Part shown: positions 47,789 to 55,402 of the stretch, piece by piece
Position numbering within the stretch: position 1 is the first letter of the stretch
How the letters are laid out: each line of letters opens with the position of its first letter
Source: Bacteroidota bacterium
Lineage (GTDB): Bacteria > Bacteroidota > Bacteroidia > Bacteroidales > UBA4417
Assembly (NCBI GenBank): GCA_013376995.1
Contig: JACAAZ010000002.1
Coordinates: 161,594-225,593 of the forward strand
Direction of reading: 5' to 3'
Length of the DNA stretch: 64,000 bases
Position numbers and translations under genes: made by a program
Notes under the pieces: model-generated
Databases searched by the model: none
Seen by the model: the letters and a program-made list of their open reading frames with translations, nothing else
Told to the model about the DNA's origin: nothing

Positions 47789-49222
47789 ATGAAGAGAACC
47801 GCAATTTTAATTTCGATGTTGTTCATACTTGTTGCTGTTAAAGCTCAGGAAACCTGGACACTCGAAAAATGCATCGAACACGCCCTATCCAATAACATAC
47901 AGGTAAAGCAGCAGCAGTTGCAGATAGAGGGATCAAAGGCAGAACTTGAACAATCAAAACTTACGCTGCTTCCTTCACTTAATGGTTTTGCCAGCCATGG
48001 ATACAATTATGGAAAGACAGTAGACCGTTTTACGAACGATTTTGCAACTGCCAGGGTTCGGTCCAACAATTTCTACCTTTCATCTTCCCTAACGTTGTTT
48101 GATGGATTTCAGAAGGTAAACCAGATGCGCATGAACCAGGCGAACCTGCAGGCGACGCGCTATGATACGGATAAATTCATGGATGATATTTCCCTTAATA
48201 TTGCCACAGCATACCTCCAGATTTTATTCTACAGGGAAGCCTTGAAAACCGCCCAGAATCAGTTACAGGCAACTGAACTTCAGGTAGCAAGGTTAAAAAA
48301 GATGGTAGATGCAGGCGCCCTGGCTCAAGGAGATTTATACAACCTCGAAGCTCAACGTGCCTCAGAAAGTACGGCCGTCGTCGATGCTCAGAATAACCTC
48401 GACCTGGCTTACCTTACACTTACACAGATGCTTGATCTTCCCAACTCAAACGGGTTCGAAATAGAAGTGCCCGATCTTCAGCTGGGAGAACAACCAACCC
48501 TCATTGCCGACCCTGCACATATTTACGATTATGCGCTGGAAACGCAGCCCTCCATCAAAAGTGCGGAATTCAGGATGCATAGCTCGGAATATGGTTTGAT
48601 GCTTGCAAAAGGAAGCCAGTCACCTACACTTACTTTCCAGGCATCTGTTGGAACGGGGTATTCGGGAGCTGCTCAGATCTATAACTATTCAATTGGCAAC
48701 CCGGTTATGATCGGTTATACCCGTAATGCATTCGGAATGTTGGCAGATAGTGTATTTGCTCCTTCGGTTAACACTACTTCATCCACCAAACCTTTTAAAG
48801 ACCAGATCAATGATAATATTAACAAATCGTTGGCCTTCAACCTGAATGTTCCCATTTTCAACGGCTGGTCCACCAGGACTTCAATCAGCAAAGCCAAAAT
48901 AAACCTTGAAAATTCCAAATACAATCTTGACCTCAGTAAACTTCAGCTGCGCAAAACCATTGAGCAATCCTACGCTGATGCCAAGGCAGCCCTTAATAAG
49001 TTTCAATCCTCCAAGTCGGCAGTCGATGCTGCTAAAGAATCATTCCGTTATGCTGAACAAAAATTTAATGTAGGCTTGTCAAATTCAGTAGACTATAATA
49101 ATGCAAAAAAGGAATTTGAAAAAGCAGAATCCGGGTTGCTTCAATCGAGGTATGAATTTATCTTCAAAACCACAGTCCTGGATTTTTATATGGGCAAACC
49201 CATCTCATTGCAAAGAAAGTAA
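47789..49222 (+). CDS. TolC-family outer membrane efflux protein
   Basis: TolC-family proteins form the outer-membrane and periplasmic channel of tripartite exporters. I take ATG 47789 (MKRTAILISMLFILVAVKAQ) as start; ATG 47768 is an alternative. The product is about 477 residues with signal peptide, two OEP repeats, long helices (IATAYLQILFYREALKTAQN and similar) and the usual Asn/Gln-rich hairpins. The next gene, 52 bp away, encodes a periplasmic adaptor, so the pair are two of three parts of an efflux system. No pump gene follows. Confidence 0.93.
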   Translation: MKRTAILISMLFILVAVKAQETWTLEKCIEHALSNNIQVKQQQLQIEGSKAELEQSKLTLLPSLNGFASHGYNYGKTVDRFTNDFATARVRSNNFYLSSSLTLFDGFQKVNQMRMNQANLQATRYDTDKFMDDISLNIATAYLQILFYREALKTAQNQLQATELQVARLKKMVDAGALAQGDLYNLEAQRASESTAVVDAQNNLDLAYLTLTQMLDLPNSNGFEIEVPDLQLGEQPTLIADPAHIYDYALETQPSIKSAEFRMHSSEYGLMLAKGSQSPTLTFQASVGTGYSGAAQIYNYSIGNPVMIGYTRNAFGMLADSVFAPSVNTTSSTKPFKDQINDNINKSLAFNLNVPIFNGWSTRTSISKAKINLENSKYNLDLSKLQLRKTIEQSYADAKAALNKFQSSKSAVDAAKESFRYAEQKFNVGLSNSVDYNNAKKEFEKAESGLLQSRYEFIFKTTVLDFYMGKPISLQRK

Positions 49223-49274
49223 TATAAATACTACTCATTTAGCCAATGTATTCAATCAATAAAACCACTTTCCA

Positions 49275-50663
49275 ATGTTCAAGAAAAAAAATATAATCCG
49301 CATCCTAATTGGTCTTGCGGTTGTCCTGCTGATCATTTTTGCAGTTGCTAAAAAGAAAGGCTGGATAGGAAAACCTGATGTTACGAAAGTATCAACGGAA
49401 CTCGCCATAAAGAGAACAATTGTCGAAACTGTTTCCGCCAATGGCAAAATTGAACCCGAAGTGGAAGTTAAACTTTCACCGGATGTATCAGGGGAAATAG
49501 TCGAATTGCTGGTAAAGGAAGGCGACCAGGTAACAGCAGGTCAGTTGCTGGCGAAAATTAATCCGGAGATCTACATTTCCAGCTATGACCGATCAGTGGC
49601 TGCTCTTAATACACAACAGGCCAATCTTGCAAATTCCAAGGCACGCCTTGCCCAGGTTAAATCACAGTTAGCCAATGCAAAAAGCAGCTTCGACAGGAAT
49701 GATAAATTGCATAACCAAAAAGCAATCTCCGACGCAGAATTTGAAACTTCAAAATCCACTTTCGAGGTAGCACAAGCTGAGGTTGATGCTGCTGATGAAA
49801 GCGTGAAAGCAGCAGAATTTAATATCAAGAGCGCTGAAGCTAGCGTAAAGGAAGCCAAGGAAAATCTTTCAAAAACATCCATATTTGCACCTGTTGGTGG
49901 CACCATTTCGAAGCTGGATGTTGAAAAAGGTGAAAGGGTTGCAGGTGCTTCCCAGTTCTCGGCAGGTACAGAGATCCTTCGGATTGCAAACCTCCAGACT
50001 ATGGAAGTAAAAGTAAGTGTGAATGAAAATGATATTGTCAGGGTCACTCAGAATGATACGGCATTGGTTGAAGTTGATGCCTACCAGAACCGTAAGTTCA
50101 GGGGAATTGTAACTGAAATTAGCACCTCTGCAAATACAACGGGTGTAAGCGCTGACCAGGTTACCAATTTTGAAGTTAAAATCAGGATACTCCCTGAATC
50201 TTACAAAGACCTTGTTCCAGCTGACAAACCCAATTTATCGCCATTCAGGCCCGGGATGTCTGCAACAGTTGACATTCAGACTGAATCAGTTGTAAATGCC
50301 TTATCAATTCCTATCCAGGCTGTTACAACCCGTTTGGACAGCACTAAGATCAAGCAGGCACAGATGGCTGAAAAAGACAAAAACGGGGAGCCCAACAACA
50401 ATAACCAGAACGAGGATCAAAAGACGGATGTTAAGAAAGCTAATACTGATATGCAGGAATACGTCTTCATCTATGACAAGGAAAAAGTTAAGATGGTCAA
50501 GGTAAAGACTGGTATTCAGGATAATACCAATATCCAGATACTGGAAGGCCTGAAGGAAAAGGATGAGATTGTGGTTGCTCCTTACAGTGCTATTTCAAAG
50601 AAACTGAAAGACGGTGATGTCGTGAAGAAGGTTGAAAAGAAAGACTTGTATTCCGATAAATAA
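49275..50663 (+). CDS. Periplasmic adaptor (HlyD/RND membrane fusion protein)
   Basis: The adaptor bridges an inner-membrane pump to TolC. The 462-residue protein has an N-terminal membrane anchor (about 6-26), a lipoyl-type hairpin split around a coiled coil of about 100 residues (AALNTQQANLANSKARLAQV onward), the TGxI-like SPVGGTISKLDVEKGERVAG lip, a beta-barrel domain and a charged, Asn/Lys/Asp-rich insertion near 365-400. It is followed by a strong terminator at 50685, so the operon as seen has no MacB- or RND-type permease. The partner pump must be elsewhere. Confidence 0.93.
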   Translation: MFKKKNIIRILIGLAVVLLIIFAVAKKKGWIGKPDVTKVSTELAIKRTIVETVSANGKIEPEVEVKLSPDVSGEIVELLVKEGDQVTAGQLLAKINPEIYISSYDRSVAALNTQQANLANSKARLAQVKSQLANAKSSFDRNDKLHNQKAISDAEFETSKSTFEVAQAEVDAADESVKAAEFNIKSAEASVKEAKENLSKTSIFAPVGGTISKLDVEKGERVAGASQFSAGTEILRIANLQTMEVKVSVNENDIVRVTQNDTALVEVDAYQNRKFRGIVTEISTSANTTGVSADQVTNFEVKIRILPESYKDLVPADKPNLSPFRPGMSATVDIQTESVVNALSIPIQAVTTRLDSTKIKQAQMAEKDKNGEPNNNNQNEDQKTDVKKANTDMQEYVFIYDKEKVKMVKVKTGIQDNTNIQILEGLKEKDEIVVAPYSAISKKLKDGDVVKKVEKKDLYSDK

Positions 50664-50684
50664 CATTAAAGCATTTAGTTAATG

Positions 50685-50712
50685 ACAGGCTTCTTCGGGA
50701 GCCTGTTTTTTT
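50685..50712 (+). terminator. Rho-independent terminator with UUCG loop
   Basis: Stem ACAGGCT/AGCCTGT extended by TTC/GGA-type pairs to a C(UUCG)G tetraloop, then seven Ts. It lies 22 bp after the adaptor gene. Confidence 0.95.
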
Positions 50713-50764
50713 AGGGTGGAGTGCTGAGTCAGGAAGTCGCTTACGCACATTTGGATAAGCATCG

Positions 50765-50772
50765 TACCTTTG
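50765..50772 (+). promoter_or_regulatory. -7 element (TACCTTTG) upstream of tsaB
   Basis: Match to TAnnTTTG, 22 bp before the tsaB ATG and after the terminator, giving a short leader. A -33 TTG at 19-22 bp is not clear. Confidence 0.5.
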
Positions 50773-50794
50773 CCCTAAAATATAATCTTCATAA

Positions 50795-51499
50795 ATGGCC
50801 CTGATTCTGAGTATTGAAACTGCAACGGAAATCTGTTCTGCAGCCCTTTTGCTGGATGGAAATATCCTGTCAGTTAGAGAATCCAACGGCTCCAATGAAC
50901 ACTCTTCCTTGCTGACAATCTACATTGATGAAGTCTTTAAAGAAGCCGGGTACAGAATGGATCAGATGGATGCCGTGGCGGTAAGCATGGGTCCGGGATC
51001 CTACACAGGATTGCGGATTGGAATATCGGTTGCCAAGGGGCTTTGTTATTCACTCGAAAAGCATTTGATAGCCGTTAGCACCCTTAAGGCAATGGCTTTT
51101 AGTGCCATGAATCAACATCATGAATTATTAACTTGCGAAAGCCTTCTTTGCCCTATGATCGACGCCCGGAGGATGGAGGTTTTCATGGCATTGTATGATG
51201 AGCAGTTAATCGAAGTGAGCCCGGTTGAGGCTGTTATCCTTACCGAAGAAACCTTCCTGCCTTACGAGTCAAAAAGCATCCTCATTTTTGGCAATGGCGC
51301 TGAAAAATGCCAGCATCTTTATAATTCCAATCCCAATATTAAATTTCCGGATAGAATACATGCCACTGCTGTTTCTGTTGGTTTGCTTGCCGAAGAGAAA
51401 TTCAAAAATGCCGAATTTGAGAATACCGCTTACTTCGAACCCTTTTACCTGAAGGATTTTATTGCGGGGAAGCCCAGGGTGAAAGGGTTGCGGGAGTGA
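50795..51499 (+). CDS. tsaB: tRNA threonylcarbamoyladenosine biosynthesis protein TsaB
   Basis: TsaB (YeaZ) partners TsaD and TsaE in making t6A37 in ANN-decoding tRNAs. The 234-residue protein has the ASKHA-like N-terminus SIETATEICSAALLLDG and the GPGSYTGLRIGISVAKGL motif that marks the family, followed by the degenerate active-site region (MIDARRMEVFMALYD). Length is typical. Its C-terminal DFIAGKPRVKGL is less conserved. It stands between the efflux terminator and a 369-bp spacer, as a single transcription unit. Confidence 0.94.
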   Translation: MALILSIETATEICSAALLLDGNILSVRESNGSNEHSSLLTIYIDEVFKEAGYRMDQMDAVAVSMGPGSYTGLRIGISVAKGLCYSLEKHLIAVSTLKAMAFSAMNQHHELLTCESLLCPMIDARRMEVFMALYDEQLIEVSPVEAVILTEETFLPYESKSILIFGNGAEKCQHLYNSNPNIKFPDRIHATAVSVGLLAEEKFKNAEFENTAYFEPFYLKDFIAGKPRVKGLRE

Positions 51500-51868
51500 G
51501 GGAATGCTTAGAACTTAGAGCAAAGCGCCTAGGGCGAAGGGCGGAGCGATAGGGATGTTAAATAGTCATTCACTAGTAATTCGATGGCCACTCGATTGTC
51601 ATTCAATTGTTATAAGGCATAGCGCAAAGAGCTAAGGGCATAGCGAATTGTTGAAGTTTTTAAAGAGTGGATCAATTTTCAAATTGCTTACTTTCTCCTT
51701 GTCCCCCGATCCCCCCATCTCCCTATCCCTGTCTCCACTTTTATCTTTTTCCTTTTGTCTTTATCTTTTTTCAACCTCTACATGATATCTAAATATGTTT
51801 ATATTTGCTATTATAACAAGCTATTCAGAGCCAAAAGCTCATAATCAGGAATAATCACTTACACTTTT
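51500..51868. other. 369-bp spacer: decayed repeats, pyrimidine tract, promoter
   Basis: No gene is evident. About 51503-51660 holds short repeated phrases built on GCAAAGCGC, GGGCATAGCG and GGCGGAGCG. About 51684-51775 is a nearly pure pyrimidine tract with C-runs. A TAnnTTTG element (TATATTTG) lies at 51800-51807 and probably drives the acyl-CoA operon. Confidence 0.6.
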
Positions 51869-52636
51869 ATGGAATACGAAATTCTTCAACCACAACTGGA
51901 TGGCGCTGTGCTGATCGTTACTATCAACAGGCCCGAAAGTCTTAACGCACTGAATACCAAATTTTTTAATGAACTTGATCAGCTTTTGGCTAAAGAAGCC
52001 TCTGCGCCGGGGGTTAGGGCGGTAATCATAACCGGTATTGGGAAAGCATTTGTTGCCGGGGCCGATATTGCCGAAATGGTAAATAAAAAACCGGAAGAGG
52101 CTTCCAATTTCTCACGCAGGGGGCAGAAAACATTTCAAACCATTGTCAATCACCCTATCCCTGTCATTGCAGCCATCAACGGTTTTGCCCTTGGAGGAGG
52201 ATTGGAACTAGCCATGGCCTGCGATTTCAGAATTGCCTCTACGGCAGCGAAGTTTGGACAACCTGAAGTAAACCTCGGACTTATTCCCGGTTATGCTGCA
52301 ACTCAGCGCCTTTCAAGGCTTGTTGGAATGGGTAATGCCCTTTACCTGCTTACTACTGGAGAAGTGATCACCGCAGAAGATGGTTTCCGCCTGGGTTTGG
52401 TACAAAAGCTAACAGAACCCGAAAAACTCATGGAAGAAGCGATAAGGATAGCAAATGTTATAGCATCCAAAGGGCCCAAAGCCGTAAAAACAGTGAAAGC
52501 TGTAACCCGCAATGGCTATCATATGCCCTTCCCCCTGGCCTGTGAACTCGAAGCTCAAACTTTCGGAACCTTATTCGAAGATGAAGGAATCGAAGGCATG
52601 AAAGCATTCCTTGAAAAACGCAAACCCGTCTGGTAG
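51869..52636 (+). CDS. Enoyl-CoA hydratase/isomerase (crotonase)
   Basis: The 255-residue protein is a crotonase-fold enoyl-CoA hydratase, step two of fatty-acid beta-oxidation. The oxyanion-hole residues (FVAGADIAEM and NGFALGGGLELAMACD) and the two catalytic Glu (GGGLE, FGQPE) are present, with GLIPGYAATQRLSRLVG following. Length is that of a stand-alone hydratase. It is the first gene of a three-gene plus-strand operon with 3-hydroxyacyl-CoA dehydrogenase and thiolase. Chain-length preference cannot be inferred. Confidence 0.95.
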   Translation: MEYEILQPQLDGAVLIVTINRPESLNALNTKFFNELDQLLAKEASAPGVRAVIITGIGKAFVAGADIAEMVNKKPEEASNFSRRGQKTFQTIVNHPIPVIAAINGFALGGGLELAMACDFRIASTAAKFGQPEVNLGLIPGYAATQRLSRLVGMGNALYLLTTGEVITAEDGFRLGLVQKLTEPEKLMEEAIRIANVIASKGPKAVKTVKAVTRNGYHMPFPLACELEAQTFGTLFEDEGIEGMKAFLEKRKPVW

Positions 52637-52660
52637 CATTTTTTTATCCAAATACACTTT

Positions 52661-52714
52661 TTTTCTGTGATAATCCGTCCCTTTCTGTTCAATCCGTGTT
52701 CTAATATCTGAAAT
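52661..52714 (+). repeat. Degenerate intergenic repeat phrase
   Basis: CTGTGATAATCCGTCC then CAATCCGTGTTC, which aligns with 61817-61850 (CTGTATATCCGTTC then CATCCGCGTTC) and with the minus strand of 18333-18405. It lies in the 149-bp spacer between crotonase and the dehydrogenase gene. Confidence 0.5.
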
Positions 52715-52785
52715 AGAGACAAATCATCTTCAAATTGATCAAACAGAATCCAAAAATTAATACCCCTGAAATAATCTGATCAATC

Positions 52786-54123
52786 ATGGACTATAATTCC
52801 CGAATCCAAAAAGTTTCTGTACTCGGCGCAGCCGGTAAAATGGGAAGTGGAATCCTTCTCCTTACTGCCCTTGAAATGGCTGACGTGATGCTGAAACCCG
52901 AAAACCGGCAGAAAGTATTCATCCTGAATGCTATCGATGCTTCTGATGAAGGCCTCAAAGGATTAATGAAATACATCCGTACCCAGGTATTGAAGGCTGC
53001 AGAAAAGAAGACTGTTCAACTTCGTAAACTCTATGCTGATCGCCCTGATCTTATTGAGAACAGCGAAATTATTGATGCCTACATCGATGATACTATGAGC
53101 CTGATCAGGCCTTCCACCAGGATTGAAGTCGCCTACGACTCCACACTCGTATTTGAAGCCGTCAGTGAAAACCAGGCGCTGAAAGAAAAGCTCTTCCGTT
53201 TGATCAATGAAAACAACCCGGGCAAACCGTGGTTCTTTACAAACACTTCTTCGGTTCCCATTGGTGAACTGAACAAAAATGCTGCCCTGGAAGGCCGGCT
53301 CCTTGGCTTCCATTTCTACAATCCCCCCGCTGTTCAAAAACTGGTTGAGCTGATTACAATTAGTGAGAACTCAGCTGAAATAGTTGATTTTGCTAAGGAA
53401 TATGCAAAGAACCTCCGCAAGATCGTGGTTCCTTCAAATGATATAGCAGGATTCATAGGGAATGGCCATTTCATGAGAGATGCCCTCTTTGGATTCAGGG
53501 CTGCTGAACAGCTTTCAAAAGAAATGCCTCTGCATGAAGCCATCTATATGGTTGACCGCGTTACCCGCGATTTCCTCATGCGGCCAATGGGCATCTTCCA
53601 GTTGGTGGATTATGTAGGACTGGATGTGGTCCAGTTTATCCTACGCGTTATGCAGCCGCATATGCACGGAGAAAAACTGCATTCAGAAATCCTGGATGAA
53701 CTGGTACTTGCAGGAGTGAAAGGTGGGCAGTTCAGTGATGGAAGCCAGAAAAACGGATTTTTCTGTTATGTGAAAGGTAAACCCGCTTCGGTTATTGATA
53801 AGGGATCAAATTCATACATCGAACTGGCGGGATTTGTTGCCGGCAGGGATGAATGGATAGGGGAATTGCCCAAGTCTGCGCTTCCCTGGAAAAACCTGGT
53901 CAAAATGGCCAATAAGGACGAGTTCCTGGAAACCTATTTTGGCGCCCTCAGGGAAATGAATACACCCGGATCATCATTCGCAATCACTTATGCCCGAAAC
54001 TCCCGCGAGATAGCCCGGAAACTCGTCAGTGATGGAGTTGCCCTGAATGAGAAAGATGTGAATACAGTTCTCCTTACAGGCTTTTTCCACGCCTATGGCC
54101 CGATCAATGATTTTGTAAAATAG
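52786..54123 (+). CDS. 3-hydroxyacyl-CoA dehydrogenase
   Basis: The 445-residue protein has an N-terminal Rossmann fold with SVLGAAGKMGSGILLLTA, the catalytic His in LLGFHFYNPPAVQKLVELI and the serine/asparagine region FTNTSSVPIGELN, followed by the C-terminal helical dimer domain in two copies. It oxidises 3-hydroxyacyl-CoA with NAD+ after hydration by the upstream crotonase and before cleavage by the thiolase 35 bp downstream. It is longer than the classical 280-residue short form but lacks the fused crotonase of FadB/FadJ. The insertion EALRQ-type region near 45-75 is unusual. Confidence 0.92.
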   Translation: MDYNSRIQKVSVLGAAGKMGSGILLLTALEMADVMLKPENRQKVFILNAIDASDEGLKGLMKYIRTQVLKAAEKKTVQLRKLYADRPDLIENSEIIDAYIDDTMSLIRPSTRIEVAYDSTLVFEAVSENQALKEKLFRLINENNPGKPWFFTNTSSVPIGELNKNAALEGRLLGFHFYNPPAVQKLVELITISENSAEIVDFAKEYAKNLRKIVVPSNDIAGFIGNGHFMRDALFGFRAAEQLSKEMPLHEAIYMVDRVTRDFLMRPMGIFQLVDYVGLDVVQFILRVMQPHMHGEKLHSEILDELVLAGVKGGQFSDGSQKNGFFCYVKGKPASVIDKGSNSYIELAGFVAGRDEWIGELPKSALPWKNLVKMANKDEFLETYFGALREMNTPGSSFAITYARNSREIARKLVSDGVALNEKDVNTVLLTGFFHAYGPINDFVK

Positions 54124-54157
54124 CGGTTTAACCAACGTTCTAACAGCAATTATTACC

Positions 54158-55402
54158 ATGAGCAAGCTTCGCAAAAAAGTATATATGGCAGCCGGTTATA
54201 ACACCATATCCATTGGTACCGGACGTAAAGAATTCAATCCGCGCATTTCCCGTCCAGGTCTGGAACATTACATGAAGGAAGCAGGACAGGGAACCTTGAA
54301 TCAGATCGGAGGCGCTGCAAATGTAGATGAAAGTGTTGTTGGCAATTTTATGGCTGCCCGTTTCAATAAACAGGCTCACCTTGGCGCTTTTGCCCCGATG
54401 ATTGATAAGGGCTTGCAATTTAAACCCTCCATCAGTGTAGAAGGAGCATGTGCTTCCGGTGGACTTGCATTGGTTACGGGAATCAAGTCGGTACTTGCAG
54501 AAACTGCCGACACAGTTCTCTGTGTTGGAGTTGAAGTTCAGAATACCGTTAAAGCTATTTATGGGGCCGATATCCTTGCCGGTGCCGGTTGGTATCAGAA
54601 CAGGAAAGATGGCCATGCCTATTTTTTCCCGGGACAATTCAGCGACAGGGCAGGGGCTTATTTTGAAAAATATGGCCGTGAATATGCCAGGAAGGGCCTT
54701 GCCCGCTGGTACAGGAATGCTATTGAAAATGCAAGGCTCTGCACTACCGCCCAGGAACATCATAATACTACTTCCGACCTTGATGCTGCCGGTCTTTCTG
54801 AACCCAGTCCCAAAGTTTTTACCGATCATCTCAATTTCTTTGATTGCTCCAAAGTAAGTGACGGAGCTTCAGCAATAGCAATCCTCTCCGAAGAGGGATT
54901 AAAACGTGCCGGCATAAAGAAGGAAGATGCTGTCGAAGTGGTTGGCATCGGCCATGCTGTTGAGGATATCACTGAAAAACCCCAGGATCTGACTGTTTTA
55001 TCTACGATTCGTGAAGCTTCCAGGCAGGCATTGGCCTCTGCAGGAATTACCAGGGAGCAACTGGCAACGGTTGAACTCCACGACTGCTTCACAATTGCAG
55101 GAGTACTAGGTATAGAAGCACTGGGTTTTGCGGAAGCAGGAAAAGGCGCTGAGTTTGTTGCCAATGGAAATACTGCAAGGGATGGCAAAATCCCTGTTAA
55201 CACTACCGGTGGATTGATCGGATGGGGACACCCGACAGGTGCCACCGGGGTACATATGGCAGTTACCATCTGGGAACAGCTTACCGGCAGGGCAGGAGGG
55301 AACCAGATCACCATTCACCCGGAACGCCCATATGGAATGACCATAAACATGGGCGGAGACGATAAAACAGTTGTTGCATTAGTCTACAAAAGGGGCGAAT
55401 AG
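54158..55402 (+). CDS. Thiolase-family acetyl-CoA acyltransferase
   Basis: The 414-residue protein carries the nucleophilic Cys in SVEGACASGGLAL, the C-terminal His in GGLIGWGHPTGATGVHMA and the Cys/His region VELHDCFTIAG, which fits the SCP2/thiolase subclass better than FadA. It would cleave 3-ketoacyl-CoA to acetyl-CoA and a shortened acyl-CoA, or act in the reverse direction. It completes the operon of crotonase and dehydrogenase; its stop codon abuts the stop of the convergent xdhB gene, with no spacer at all. Confidence 0.92.
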   Translation: MSKLRKKVYMAAGYNTISIGTGRKEFNPRISRPGLEHYMKEAGQGTLNQIGGAANVDESVVGNFMAARFNKQAHLGAFAPMIDKGLQFKPSISVEGACASGGLALVTGIKSVLAETADTVLCVGVEVQNTVKAIYGADILAGAGWYQNRKDGHAYFFPGQFSDRAGAYFEKYGREYARKGLARWYRNAIENARLCTTAQEHHNTTSDLDAAGLSEPSPKVFTDHLNFFDCSKVSDGASAIAILSEEGLKRAGIKKEDAVEVVGIGHAVEDITEKPQDLTVLSTIREASRQALASAGITREQLATVELHDCFTIAGVLGIEALGFAEAGKGAEFVANGNTARDGKIPVNTTGGLIGWGHPTGATGVHMAVTIWEQLTGRAGGNQITIHPERPYGMTINMGGDDKTVVALVYKRGE

